Shown here in pieces: positions 1 through 15,844 of a stretch of 64,000 bases of DNA. The DNA comes from Gossypium raimondii (taxonomy: Eukaryota > Streptophyta > Magnoliopsida > Malvales > Malvaceae), in contig NC_068569.1 of assembly GCF_025698545.1 (NCBI RefSeq), positions 7,626,001 to 7,690,000 on the forward strand, read 5' to 3'. The notes below the pieces were generated by a model. It saw nothing but the letters and a program-made list of their open reading frames with translations. It did not search any database and was not told the DNA's origin. A program made the translations under genes and the position numbers. Position 1 is the first letter of the stretch. Every line of letters begins with the position of its first letter.

Positions 1-569
<569 letters not shown>

Positions 570-2292
570 GCTGATGGTTGCGGAATAGAATGAAGCCAAC
601 AACATTTGCCTCCACAAAATGAATGTATTGGGTTTTGTCATCTCTTAGTAGTTTATAGGCAGTTGTTGCTTGATGAATATGGGTATTTGCAGTTTTATTT
701 TGTTGAACATGTTGAATTGAGTTGTGGGAGATTTCGATGGACTAAAAAGCTCTTTCGTAATAAATAATATACAATTTATTCCATATAAGCGTACCTATTT
801 TGCCTCTTAATTTTTTGCTTTTCGAGTGGTTGATGCTCGTATATGAAATGCTAAATTCATTGCCGCAGCCATGCGACCTTTCAGCAAATTCTCTGTTACT
901 GCTTGACAATGCTGTTCTGTATGTAATGTTTGACCGAAAATGGATATATGGTATTGATTAATCATCGCTCTCTTACTAATTTAAAGTGGTTTGGTCATGT
1001 GTTGCAAAAAAAAATAGTCCGAGTTTGAACAACAAAAGAAAATGATTCTAGCTCATAGTTGCACTTGCACTGCCAATCGTAGCGTTGAACCCTTCGGGAA
1101 AATACAGCTGTGGATTGACTTGATACTTGGTAGTCGTAGATCTTTCTCATGCTATGTATCCATAGATAATAACAAAACAATAAACAATTTAAAGGAAATT
1201 AACATGACATTCTATTCGCCTCTCTCTTCTTTTTTTCCTTAAAATAATAAAAAAATTATCCAAATAAGGAAAAAGGAAATTATTTTCCTTGCTTTCCTCC
1301 CTTTCCGTTCCTTATCCAAACATGGTATGACAGGCAGGCTCAGCGGTAATCGGTCTGAGTTTGGACATAAACTTTTTTCCTTAAAATACTTAATTGATAA
1401 CAGTGGCTTTGGTTTAATTTAGGCAATTACTAGCCAGATGGCTAGACAGCAGGTCACCAATAACATTGGTGTTTGTTTCACTCACAATTAAGGGAAGAAC
1501 ACGTGACCAAAATGTTAGTACTAATAGTTTAGTATTGGTTTGGATTTGAAAACAGACAATGTGAAGTTTAGTTACTACTCAAAACAATTACTTAGTTACT
1601 ACTCAAAACAATTACTTACTGTTTTTTTATTGAATACAACAATATTAGCCTGTGAACGTAATTTTTTAAAAAAGCTGAAAAATAAAAACTGGTAAACTTC
1701 AAAATTAATGTGGAAAAAAAATTGAAGACAAAAATGGAAAAAATTGTTGAATTTCAGAATTAGTTTTAATCTTTCACAAGTTCTGACAAAAAGAAAAGAG
1801 AAAGTAAAAATATTATGTAAATTCCGTACATCTCTTTGCTGCGTGGCACGGAAGGGATAGATTCGGGGTCAAAATTTGGGGCACTGTGTAATGTGTATCA
1901 CCATTGAGGAGAGATATGAGACGTGTAGAAAAGTATGTTTTTTCCGCAAAGGTCAGAGTTATCATGCATGCATTACCTTTGATTTTTCTTGTTTAAACCC
2001 AGCTTTTTTTAAACTCCACAAAGTCTAAAAGGTCGGTGTAGTAATCAGGCGAGTAAGAGACCATTCAAGCTACTCCATCAAATCTCAACCATAGATCTAG
2101 TGGCGGCTACAATCTCAGCCCTCTCGCGCTTTCCTTCCTCTTTCCTCCTAATACACACCACCCTCCTAACGCTCTCACTCCAACACATCATTAACTTTTC
2201 TTCTCTCTCTTTTCTTTTTAATTTATAAAAAGCCCTTGCGTTTCTTTCAATTCCTCAACACATTAAAAAAAAGCAAGTCAACAGAATACAAA
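570..2292. other. Intergenic: APX 3' UTR and MPK3 promoter/leader
   Basis: No coding exon is visible. The first ~200 bases are the probable APX 3' UTR, with AATAAA-like signals near 760-770. The remainder is AT-rich promoter DNA for the MAP kinase gene, ending in a pyrimidine-rich leader (about 2100-2220). A TTTATAAAA stretch at about 2222-2230 could be a TATA box, but it is only ~65 bases before the ATG. The short open frames here are not supported as genes. Confidence 0.6.
1568..1615. repeat. 24-bp unit tandemly duplicated
   Basis: Two identical, directly adjacent 24-bp copies (1568-1591 and 1592-1615) containing TTACTACTCAAAACAATTAC. They lie in the MPK3 upstream region and have no recognised function. 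Confidence 0.9.
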
Positions 2293-4369
<2,077 letters not shown>

Positions 4370-4591
4370 CAAAATAGAGTTATCTTCTAAGTGCGCCAGT
4401 CCAAGTAATCTTTGATGTAAGACTGTGGTGGCTGATGATACATACCGACCAGAATATGCCAATGGGTTGCCCGCCTTGATTTTAGCTTTCACGAGGTCAG
4501 TCCCTTGCAAGCCACAAGACTCTGTGCTTTCGCCATTTCTGATGTGTTGATATGTTATTTCTTTGACCTTGATTTTCTGAATGTCTCACAT

Positions 4592-4592
<1 letters not shown>

Positions 4593-4628
<36 letters not shown>

Positions 4629-4635
4629 TATTATT
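4593..4635. repeat. (ATT)n microsatellite
   Basis: About 14 ATT repeats with one ACT interruption, in or just past the MPK3 3' UTR. Confidence 0.9.
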
Positions 4636-4819
4636 TTCTGATTGACTGTAACACGGGAAAAAGATCAATCCTGCTGTAAGAAATATAAAGTGGAAGTTTA
4701 CATTATTTTGTATAAATTTGTCAATCAAATAGTATTTTGTATTTCAAACTGAATCTAAGTTAAAGTCGAGTCATAGTTGAATATCATTGCCAATTGCCAT
4801 CCAACATCCTCCGCTGTCT

Positions 4820-6015
4820 GTGGATTTATTGAAAATAGTTTCCGGAAAATGATTTCTGAAAAATGACTTACTTTCTTCGAAAAATTAATATTTTCTGGTG
4901 TTTGGATGAATCTGTGTAAAATATTTTCTTTTGTTTGGCAGATTCTTTAAAAATATTTCATAAAAGTCGTTTTCAATTAAACAAATATACATTTGAGATT
5001 TTTTATTTTTCATTGTTTAATTGAGTTTATTTTATATCTATAATTTTATATTTTACATTATTTTTACATATATTAAAAATATTTTGTTAAATTTAGATTC
5101 ATTGCAACGATTATTTTTAGTTACATGATTACCAACTGAGTATTTTTATTTAAAATGTGACTTTAGTAAAATCGACAAAAAATCAACAATGTCGTAGTTG
5201 GACTTGATTTTAAATTTGGAAAGTAGAGGACTAAATTCTTGAAAATAAAAGTACGAAACTAAATTACAAATTTGTGAAAAGTATATAAACTTATGACATA
5301 TTTTAACATTTATACTACAAAACGTTTATTATTAATATATTTATAATTGTAATAAATATTTAGTATTAAAATATTAATATTGATATTTTCAATAATATGT
5401 GAATAATACTATTTAAAATTATTATTTTAAAATTTACTATTAAAATAAAATTTAAATATTAACTACAAAACGTTTATTATTAATATATTTATAATTGTAA
5501 TAAATATTTAGTATTAAAATATTAATATTGATATTTTCAATAATATGTGAATAATATTATTTAAAATTATTATTTTAAAATTTACTATTAAAATAAAATT
5601 TAAATATTAAATAATTTATTAAAATAATAAATTATATTAATTATATTAATAATTTATTATATGACTAAATATAAATAATTAAATACGTATGTTTAATAAT
5701 ATTAAAAATATAATATTTTATATTAAGATTTAAAATATTTTTAAAAATAAAAATAAATTTTATTATCAACATAATAATATTAAACTTGACTTAAGTTAAT
5801 TTTTATATAAAAGTAAAATTACCTATTGAGGAGCTCTTTTCTAAAAAATTACTTACGCTTTTCGAAATTGTGTGTCATTTTATAAGGAAAAAGACTTATT
5901 TTCCGTTGAACTGTAAGTCATTTTCCGTTGACCAAACTGTTTTCTGTGAAACAAACACAAAAAAATGTAAAAAGTATTTTCCATAAAACTTTTTACATGT
6001 AAACAAACGGACCCT
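4820..6015. mobile_element. Non-autonomous AT-rich element with inverted ends (family 1, long copy)
   Basis: The right edge reads, on the minus strand, AGGGTCCGTTTGTTTACATG; the left edge begins with a decayed version and continues AAAATGATTTCTGAAAAATG. Both ends share blocks such as GAAAATGACTTAC. A second, shorter copy of the left end occurs inverted at about 35340-35578, sharing TAATATTTTCTGGTGTTT, so this is a dispersed family. No protein is encoded. The interior is >80% A+T and holds a 148-bp tandem duplication. Borders are approximate and no target duplication was identified. Confidence 0.6.
5314..5609. repeat. 148-bp tandem duplication
   Basis: Two head-to-tail copies (5314-5461 and 5462-5609) starting ACTACAAAACGTTTATTATT. 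By eye they differ at one base (AATACTATTT versus AATATTATTT), so the duplication is recent compared with the element that contains it. Confidence 0.92.
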
Positions 6016-6228
6016 TAATTAACTAAACCACAAATATATGACTGTGTTTGCCAGCTTACAAAGCGTTTTCTCAGTGCAGCAGATGACGTCATTGCTCGTG
6101 ATTCGCGGCATGCATCATAGATTCATGAGTATGCTCCACATTTGATTGTCTTGGTAATTTTAACCATAGGAAAGAGCATTTATATGATTGACTGATAAAC
6201 GCCGTGGTTGGATTAGTATTAAAAAAAG

Positions 6229-6713
6229 TGTTAAATTATATTCAAGGTCACTAAACTATTAATAAGTTTACGTTTTGGTCACTCAACTTAAAAAAGTTAC
6301 AAATGATCCTTAAATTATTCAAAAGTTTTCATTTAAGTCAATGAACTATTAAAACTATTGTTATATGGCATTCTCTGTTTGCACAGGTTGCACCAATTCA
6401 TGAAATAACTTCGAACGTCATGAATTTGCAAACTAAAATCCAAATAGCTTACTTCTCTAATTTTTGACACTAACTGTCAGATCGATTTGGACTTAAAGTA
6501 TGTTCTTCTACTCACCAATGGGTATTAATCCACCATATTAATTGTTGAAACGTCACTTTGAGCTTGCTAGTCGGACTTTTAAAAAAACTTAACAGCCTAG
6601 TGACTTAAATGAAAACTTTTGAATAGTTCAATGATAATTTTGTAACTTTTTAAAGTTGAGTGAACAAAATATAAACTTATTAATAGATTAGTAATCTTGG
6701 ATATAGTTTACCC
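6229..6713. mobile_element. Short element with ~115-bp terminal inverted repeats (GGGTAAA family)
   Basis: The left arm (~6229-6350) and the reverse complement of the right arm (~6595-6713) match over ~115 bp, sharing CTATTAATAAGTTTA, AAAAAGTTACAAA and TCAAAAGTTTTCATTTAAGT. The outer end reads GGGTAAACTATATCC on the right and a decayed form on the left. Flanks TTAAAAAAA / TAAAAAAAA could be a 9-bp target duplication as made by Mutator-like elements, but this is low-complexity sequence. There is no coding capacity. Confidence 0.75.
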
Positions 6714-7587
6714 TAAAAAAAATTTCATTCTTCTTTCATCCTTACTAGACATTTAGGCTCCCTTCTATAATTAGTTAAATTGGCTCATTCGAGATTAAAA
6801 ATAACAATGATAGTGAAATTAACTATTGTAGTGATTGGTGAGATGTGTTTGAACTCAAACGCAATGATGACAATAAAATGATAATAAAATTTACTATTAA
6901 AGACATTAAATGAATATATACAATAAATTATCAAAATTTTAATTAAACGATAAAATTAATAAAGTTATAATTAAAATTTATTAAATTTTATAATAAAATT
7001 TTAAATTATTAAAAGAATTTGTATTACATTTATACTAAATATTATATAATAAAATCATATTATATTAATATTAAAAATAAAATAAATAATATCAGAAAAA
7101 CTAAAGGGTAAAAATAATTACTTCATTTATTGGATTTTCATGGATTCCCTCGAGGGTATGTTAAAATAAATAGACAACAAATGAGTTTTTAGGTTGGAGA
7201 TAGAGGGCTTGAACTCTCACTATTTTTAAAGTTGACGAATTTTACTTTTTACTTTTTATCTTTATTCTCATTCGATTAATTAATTTTTCAAAAGATTTTT
7301 TTGAGATAGTTTTTCATTAATATAACTATTTTTGTTTTATAAGTATATATTAGAGTTTCGATATAAAGATTCCTTTACAAACAATCAACCGTATTTTCCA
7401 TTAAATCTCGCATTTTATCGGGTGGATATTTACATATAGTGAAATTTCACTACTAGATTGTTGATATGTCAAACACTTACATTTACCACTTCGTTTCGGT
7501 CGAAAAAAATAATTTCACATTTCAACGCCTTACAAGTACATTTTACATCCAGGAAGCCTAACCATTAAAAATTCTTGATTTCATATT

Positions 7588-8081
7588 TCGGTCACATTTT
7601 GTTATTAGACCCTGTACTTTGCATAAGTTATGGATTTAGTACATGCACTTTAATTTGATCACTTTCAGCTCATAATTTTTAAATTTATTAAGTTAAGTTC
7701 TATTATTTTAAAGTTTGATGTGTCAAACATATTATCATTTTTGTAATGCTATGTTTGTTTATTATTTTCATATATTACTCATAAAAAATTAATTAATAGA
7801 TTTAATGACTGTTGTTTGCATTAAGATTAAAATTTTGAAATTAAAAAATATAGCCGCTAAGAATGATCCAGTTGATCAAACGTAGACTAAATCTATAACT
7901 TTACGCATAATACTGGATTAATGACATAATTTAACCAAAAGAAATTTAACTGTTATCATCGGGTCATGATTAAAATTTCAAAAACCGAAAAGTACAACAA
8001 CTAAAATTGATCGAATTAAAATACATATACTAAATCTATAAATTACACAAAATATAAAGTCTAATGGTAGAAGTTGACCTA
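7588..8081. mobile_element. Fold-back (inverted-repeat) element, non-coding
   Basis: The left arm (~7588-7675) and the reverse complement of the right arm (~7995-8081) align, sharing GGTCA, ATTAGAC, GGATTTAGTA/AGATTTAGTA and a TTAATT..GATCA block. About 490 bp in all. No protein is encoded and borders are approximate. It probably belongs with other short plant MITE-like repeats. Confidence 0.5.
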
Positions 8082-8986
8082 ATATTTCCAAGTAAATGGT
8101 TCTCATATATATTTGCAAGCACAGCTTGATTTTCAAACGTAAAATCCAAATTCGTTTTATTTTGATAAACAAGTTGCATTGTGTTAATACTTAATAGTCA
8201 ACCCTATTTGTTAGCAACAACTATTTCAGCTGCCATCACACGTGAACCAGAAAACAATGAACCAATCACATCTGGATTAAGAATTTAAATATTAAATTGT
8301 GATTAAAATTATTTTTTCAATAAAATATTGCTAACACTTATTATGGACATATGCTGTTTATCTATTTTATGAATTCAACGATTATTTCAATTAAGAGTTA
8401 ATAATACGATTAATCATAATTTCGTAGTTTTTTATTGATATAATGATATATTTAATCCTCAATACTTATACATTTTATTATTTTAATTTTAATTTTAAAT
8501 AATTTGATAAATTTAATCTTTAAACACATATAATTAAATGAAACGAAAATTTGATTATTCATCCTAAAAACATCTTAAGACTAAACAAAACGAAAAGCTC
8601 TAGAGAGAAATATTGTGTCTCCAAAATTCTAAATTGTTCTTTGTTATTGTTGGTTTCTGGTTTAATTTTTCCATCTTGTTACTGCTGTTTTCTAGCAAAT
8701 TTTCCGAGGAAAAACAATTGGTAGTGGCAGCAAGGGTATGGTAATTGTTTTTTTTTTTTTTTTAAATTTGAAGCTATTCCTTAAAGCATAGAATAGTCAT
8801 CTTAAGTGGGATTTTTTTATAAAAATAATCTTAAAAAAACAATTAATTATTTAAATGATCTATTTTTTGATAAAATACGAAAATAATCCAAAATTTATAG
8901 TAAAAGTTGGTGGAGCTAAGTGTTTGGTGCCACCAACATGTCACATCAACAATCTGCATTAAAAAATTATTTTTTTGGTGGAGCCA
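8082..8986. other. AT-rich intergenic DNA
   Basis: No gene seen. The last ~200 bases contain repeated phrases such as TTGGTGGAGC and GGTGCCACCAAC. Similar phrases appear just right of the copia insertion (~16085-16125) and at ~25200-25290, so the copia element probably landed in an older dispersed repeat. Confidence 0.5.
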
Positions 8987-9152
8987 TGTAGAATAGTATG
9001 GAAACAGTTATGGTAGTTAGCAGGTAGTAGTTAGAAGTCTTGACAGTTAGTAGTTATGGTTGGTTAGCAAATGTATTATAAATAGTATGATTTATGTGAT
9101 GTAAAGAAAATAATCATTTTCGATAATACAGTTTAAGTTTTCAATCTCAACA
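8987..9152 (+). repeat. 5' LTR of the copia element
   Basis: Begins TGTAGAATAGTATGG and ends CAATCTCAACA, immediately before the primer-binding site. It contains TATTATAAATAGTATG, a likely TATA region. It matches the 3' LTR with only a handful of substitutions plus a ragged first 15 bases. Confidence 0.9.
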
Positions 9153-9184
9153 TGGTATCACAACCATAATTTTTTTTTTTGACT

Positions 9185-12100
9185 ATGGCAACAGATGCAA
9201 TATCTGGTAATGATGGTGATCATCAGTCCGTTCACACGGCCAGACCTGTAGCTGCTTCTTCTCCTGATCTTGGATACGCTTCCTCGCGCAAACTTCATCA
9301 GTTTCCTAAACATGACACGGTGAAACTTACTGTTAATAATTTTCTTTTATGGAAACAACAAATCTTGCTAATTCTTGAAGGATATGGTTTGCATGAATTT
9401 GTTCTTGAAACGATTCAGGTTCCTCCATAGTCTGCTCTTGACAAAAATGGTTCTCCTGTTTCTAATCCTGATTTTGTCTTTCATAAGCAACAAGACAAGC
9501 TATTGGCTTCTTGGTTGTTGTCCACCATTTTTGATAGTATTTTGGTTCATCTTACCAAGGCTGGTTCGAGTTTTGATGTGTGGAGTACTATTCTTAGAAG
9601 GTTTGCTGCTAAATCTTCTTTAACAGTGTCGACTCTCAGACATTCGTTGTATTCACAAAAGAAAGGTCAGTTGTCTATTCAAGAATATCTAGTTAATATT
9701 CAAGGTCAGTGTGATACTTTACTTGCTGCTGGTACTAGTATTTCTAAGCAAGAACAGATCAGTATCATTATTGCTGGTTTACCAGTGGAATATGAGTCAA
9801 TATGCATTGTAGCATCAGCAATGAACATTTTTCTTGATTATCTTACCGAAATGCTGACTGATTGTGAGGCTCGACAGCAAGATCTTGTTTCGAGTATGAC
9901 TTTACAGGCTAATGTTGTTCAGCACATTGAGCCCGATGCTAGGCAGGTTAAACAATTTGGTCATGGATTTCGATCATCTTATAGAGATGGTGGCTTCAGA
10001 GGCAGAGGTCATGGAAGGAAGTTCACGCATACCAAACCTCAATGCCAACTTTGTGGTCGGGTTGGACACACTGTGCACAAATGTTATTACAGATTTGATG
10101 AATCTTTTGAGGGTGTGTCTCATCAATCCATGCAAGTCCAGTGTCATCAGTTTCAAGAGTCTCCTAATCTGCCTTGTGCTTCTTCACCTTGTTACACTCA
10201 TAAGGGGTCTTTAGAAACCTTTGATTTGCAGGCTAATATGGCCTTTACCTCGGGTCAATTGTCTTCGAATAATATGACCTCCAATGTTTGGTTTCCCGAT
10301 TCAGGTGCCACCAACCATGTAACAAATGATTTGAAGGGTCTGCGAGAGGTGACTCAGTATACAGGTAAAAATAAACTTTTTTATGGGGAATGGTATGTCT
10401 GTACCAGTAGACAATATTGGTTCCTCGTCATTTGTTCATTCCAACAGGAATTTCCATTTGAAGAATGTGCTTCATGTTCCTCGAATATGCAAGAACCTAA
10501 TGTCTGTTGCGCAGTTTGCTAGTGACAACTGTGTTTATTTTAAATTTCATCCACTTCATTGTTTTGTGAATGTCATCAAGACAGGGACCATATTACTGGT
10601 GGGGCACATGCATAATGGAATGTATCAGTTTGATCTCTCTTAGCATCTTAATACTTCTGAAAATCTCTGCACTTCTGGTGTTCTAGCTGCAGTTTATACG
10701 GCACAGTCAGGGGTGTCTTCTTCTGGTGATTCAGTTTTTGAGCTGTGGCATAAGCATCTTGGACATCCTTGTCAGAGGACTGTTGCTACAACCCTTCAGA
10801 ATTGTAATGTTGTATCAAAGAATTGTAAATTGAGCTCAATTTGCTCTGCTTGTCAACTTGGAAAATTACATAAACTTCCTTTTTTACCTTCAAATACTGT
10901 TTATTCAGCTCCTTTTGAGCTGATTGTTTCGGACCTTTGGGATCTGCTCCTATGATCTCTGATGGTTGTCTTTATTACATTTCATTTGTGGATGCTTACT
11001 CTCGATACACTTGGTTGTATTTGATTAAAATCAAATCTAAGGCTGTGACTAAGTTTCTTCAGTTTCAAAAACTTATTGAAGTACAGTTTGGTTGTAAGAT
11101 ACAGGCTCTTCAAACAGACTTGGGAGGAGAGTATCGTCCATTTCAAAAGATGTTGGCTCAGCTTGGGATTCAGCATCGGCTTTCCTATCCTCACACTTCA
11201 GAACAGAATGGGTTAGTAGAGAGAAAGCATCGCCATATTGTCGATACTGGTTTGACTTTACTAGCTTAGGCTAGTATGCCTTTATGCTTTTGGACTCATG
11301 TGTTTACTAGTGCGGTGTATCTCATTAATCGACTTCCAACACCAGTTCTCAATGGCAAATCACCTCATGAGGTTCTCCATAAGACTATTTCTAATTACTA
11401 GCATTTGAAAGTCTTTGGTTGTCGATGCTATCCGTATCTCAGACCATTTCATGCTCATAAGTTACAGTTTTGGTCTCAGCCTTGTGTATTTTTTGGCTAT
11501 AGTATGGTACATAAAGGGTACAAGTGCCTTGCTGGGAATCATAAAGTATTTGTTTCCAGACATGTCATTTTTGATGAAGGTTGTTTCCCTTTTATGAGTG
11601 GTTCTAATTTTGCAGATGATTCACAGTCTGCTCGTGACGTCACTGAATTTCAACATCAACAGTCTGTTGTTCCTATTGTGGTGCCTATCTCAAGGCTGGT
11701 CAGTTCTTCAAATTCAGCTATGTCTTTATCACTTCAGAACACTTCTGTCAGTATGCCAAGATCTGATACTCCACAAGGTCGCCTACAAGTACGTTGCTCA
11801 CCTATGAATATGGTCTCTAACAGTCCTTCTTCCAATTCTCCATGTTAGAATCCAGCATCCTCTTGTTCCTCGTCTGGTCCGAATGGTTGTTTGCCTAGTC
11901 AACTTGCTCAGGCTTCTCCAGTTAATTTGCATTCCATGCAAACGAGGTCCAAAAGTGGGTCAAGCCCAGGATTTTTTCCGCAGAGCTAACAGCATCTGAA
12001 CCTGTTACAATTGAATAGACGTTCACCAGCAAAGAGTGGACTCTTGCAGCATAACAGGAGTATGAAGCTTTGATGAAGAATCACACGTGGGACTTGGTTC

Positions 12101-15100
12101 ATTTACCTGCCGATGGGAAAGCTGTGGGTTGCAAGTGGCTTTTCAAACTTAAAAGAAAATCAGACGGTACCATTGCTCGTTACAAAGGTCGTTTAATTAT
12201 CAAGGGTTATCTTCAAGAGGCAGGCATCGATTTTGAAGAAATCTTGCCAACAACTATTCGATTCGTCTTGTCCTTAGTTGTTAAATTTGGATGGCAGCTT
12301 CGACAGGTGGATATTAACAACGCTTTCCTCAATGGAGAGTTGTCTAAAGAAATCTATATGACACAACCACCTGGCTTCGAGCAACACAGTGATGAATGGT
12401 TGCTAGTGTGCAGACTGAAGAAAGCATTGCATGGTCTCAAACAGGCTCCTCGGGCATGGTTTTCTAAGCTACGTGAGTTCCTGATTGGCTCGCAATTTGT
12501 TTCTGCTAAGTCTGATTGTAATACCCCGAAAATTACTACAGTAAGAAAGTAGGTTTCCTTGATAGTAAAATAAGGAAATAAAGTGACAAAAAGAGAAATT
12601 TTGAGTTATGGAAACATTGGAAATTATATTATGACATATTAATTCAAGAAAAGATTAAATCGCAAAAGTGAGAAAAGTTTTGTTGCCTAATAGTAAATAC
12701 TCAAAATTTGAGGGATTAAAGTGTAAATACAAAAAGTTAAAGGACCAATAGTGTAAATATTTTAAGGGTGGAATAATCTAGAAACTACGGAAAATAGATG
12801 AATTAGGACCAAATTGAAAAGATAAAGAATTTTGATGGACTAAATCATAATTTTACCAAATTAAGTGATGATTCAAGGATGAAATTTTTAAAGATTATAA
12901 AGGGCAAAATGGCCAATTAGAAGAGAGAGAAATCTAAAAGATAATGATGATATTGGAGATATTTTATATTAATTAAATAAATATTAGTTTATTAATATTT
13001 TAATTTGATTTTTAAATGATATTTTATTATTTAGTATATATAAGAAAAGGAAGATGAAGAATCATCCATTCCACCATATTTCCATGCAACTAACGCGAGA
13101 AGAGAGGAGAACAAAGAAAGTTTTGCTTTCTTTACAATTTGGTCATTCCACAAAAAAATTACCATTTCCACCTAGAAATCAAAAGAATTTTCATAGCTTC
13201 CAAGAGAGAAGAATAACAAGGAGATAATGGGGAGCTAGAATATCAAGTTAGATTCAAGAAATAGAAGCTGAAGGAGAGAAAAAATCAAGTTAAAGATTGA
13301 AATCAATAGCACAAGTTAAGAACATTAAGATTTCAATATATTTTTAAGTTTTATATTATTGAAAAAGCATGGAAATAATGTTATAGTAGAGTTTTCTTAT
13401 ATAAGTCTTATGTTCTTGATATGTTAGTGAAGAGAAATAAGTGAAAGTGATGGGAAATATTATAGAGAAAGGGTATAAGGGAGTTATACACCTAGTAATC
13501 AACATTTTGCACTAAAACAGTTTTGGACAGCAGCAGTAGGTTAATCTTGAAAAATCACCATAAATTGTGGAAATATAATTAGAGTATGAATAAAATATGG
13601 AAATAAAGATTATTGAACCTAGTTTCTCATAGAAGAAACGATGTAAGTAATTGAATTGTAAATCATGAGATATAATAAATTTTGTGAGACAAGGTCGAAT
13701 GAATTTGGGTTCCCTGTTTTGACTTGGAAGAATCATTAAAATTTTACAAAAATAATTATGGGTTATAATTTATATATATAAAATCCTTAATGAGTATTTT
13801 TCAATAGAAACAAACATAAACATCATCCAAATTTTTACAAAGAGATAATTAATTTTTAGTGAAGAGGGGTCGGAACTGTCAAACATTGAAACATGGGAAA
13901 CTTTAAAGAATAAACTGTACTTATTGGCTAAACCAAAAATTTTGAAAATTTTATGGTAAGAATATATGTGAGTTTAGTTTTATATAAAATTTTGGGATCT
14001 CAATTCAGAGTTCTGTAGCTTAAGATATAATTAATTTAGTGGCTATGACTCAAGTGAACAGCTTGTTATGAGTAAACAAGTTAATAGTGGTATTATGTAT
14101 ATATCAAGGATGTGGATTGGAGTGGAGGAGGAGGAAAAATATATGTGAATATTCAGCTAATATGAGTTTATTTTAAAATAGCTAATTTACATGTTTTAGG
14201 TTCAGGACTAAATTGAATAAAAGTAAAATTTTAAGGGTAATTTTGTAAAAATGTCAAAAAGTGACCAAATTGCATGAAATGAATTGTTTTATTATTTAAA
14301 TTAATAAATTGAATGAAATATTAATTTATATCAAGATTGGGTGGAAATTGAGGAAAATAAAAATTACCAAAATGTCTCTAAATTTTGGTATTTCGCAATT
14401 TAGCCTGGTAAGTTCATGTAACTTGAATTATATTCTTAGATGATTGAAATATATATATTGGATTGAGAAATTGATTTGAATTGTGAACATGAGAAATTGT
14501 GAATTGAATGAAATTGAAATAAAGCTTTGAATTACATGAGTAAATATCGGGTCTCGTAGGCCCTATTTGTTATGAATATAATATTTCAAGGATATGTTGT
14601 AAAGAATTATGAAAGCACGTTAAAAATTTGAAAGTTTTAATTTGGATGAAATTTTGTAACTCGGTTTAATACGTATGCAAATGTATGTCTTCTAGTAATG
14701 CCTCGTGCCCTATTCCGGCGTCGAATACGCGTAAAGGGTGTTACAATGTGACATCGCCAGATTCGATCATAACGTTTAGACCGGGTTTGAGGTGTTATAC
14801 TGATGCTTCTTTTTTGTTAAGAAGGCTGAAGGGGTGATCTTGTATGTCCTAGTCTACGTTGATGATATAATAGTCACTGGAAATCATCAACAAAGCATTG
14901 ACAATTTTGTTTCGTCCCTAGACACTCAGTTTGCTTTAAAGGATTTGGGGTTTCTTGGTTATTTCCTTGGTATTGAGGTAACCCCCACTGCTACTAGTTT
15001 TTTTTAAATCAGTCAAAGTATATCCTTGATCTGCTGAAGAAAGCCAATATGGATCAAGTAAATAGCTCTCCTACTCCTATGGTTGCCACTTCTAAACTAT

Positions 15101-15807
15101 CTCAGAATGATGGGTGTACGATTGACAACGAGGCTGAATATCGTAGCATTGTTGGTGCTCTTCAATATGTGGTCATCACCAGGCCGGATATTCTATTTGC
15201 TGTGAACAAGGTATGTCAATTTATGCATCGTCCCCTTGATCAACATTTTAGAGCAGTCAAACGCATTCTCAAATATCTTCAAGGCACTGTTGATTATGGT
15301 ATTCAATTCACAAAGATTGCTACGTTGGATGTGGTTGGATACTCCGATGCGAATTGGGGTACGGGTGTAGATGATCGAAGGTTTACTACGGGTTTTTGAG
15401 TATTTCTTGGAGGTAACCTTGTTGCATGGGGGTCAAAGAAGCAGCCAGTTGTCTCCAGGTCCACAACAGAGGCGGAGTATAGGGGGCTGGCTCATACAGT
15501 TGCTGAAGTTGTTTGGCTCGAGTCACTTTTGTTAGAACTGCATGTTCCATCTTTGTGAAAACCTACAGTGTGGTGTGATAGCTCAGGAGCTGTTGATGTA
15601 TCTGCAAACCCAGTATTGCACTCCAAATTTAAACACGTAGAGTTGGATCTTTTCTTTGTCCGTGAGAAAATTGCAGCTGGAAAACTTGCTGTGGGTCACA
15701 TTCCAGCGCATGAGCAGATTGGAGACGTGTTCACTAAGCCACTGTCAGTATCCTTGTTTACGAAATTCAGATCATGTCTTAAGCTAGGTCCAAAAGACTC
15801 CGTTTAG
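9185..15807 (+). pseudogene. Copia gag-pol polyprotein, broken by stops, frameshifts and an insertion
   Basis: The reading frame starts at ATG 9185 (MATDAISGNDG). Gag runs to ~10100 with an in-frame TAG at 9428-9430 and a zinc knuckle CQLCGRVGHTVHKC. Protease shows VWFPDSGATNHV. A frameshift follows in a T-run near 10380. The pre-integrase domain has ELWHKHLGHP. Integrase keeps recognisable D, D and E positions (SFVDAYSRYTW, QTDLGGEY, NGLVERKH) but has a frameshift near 10935 and stops near 11267 and 11399. Reverse transcriptase reads VGCKWLFKLKRKSDG and RQVDINNAFLNGE, is split at 12516, and resumes with LVYVDDIIVTG. RNase H shows GYSDANWG and [12 protein letters not shown], with stops near 15397 and 15556. 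The element cannot make an intact polyprotein. Confidence 0.93.
12517..14799. mobile_element. 2.28-kb LTR-like insertion (probable Ty3/gypsy solo LTR) inside the copia RT gene
   Basis: Begins TGTAATACCCCGAAAATTAC and ends GGGTTTGAGGTGTTATA, near-inverted termini of the TGTAAYACCCC..GGGGTGTTACA kind found on gypsy-type LTRs. It is flanked by a perfect 5-bp duplication CTGAT (12512-12516 and 14800-14804) that interrupts the RT reading frame. No integrase, RT or gag is inside. Phrases such as GGACTAAATTG and CCTATTCCGGCGTCGAATA fit a long plant gypsy LTR. A full-length element probably recombined out and left one LTR. Alternatively it is a non-coding LARD-type unit. Confidence 0.85.
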
Positions 15808-15844
15808 CAGGTGTTGTTAGCAGAAGTCGAAGAGAATGGTGGCA

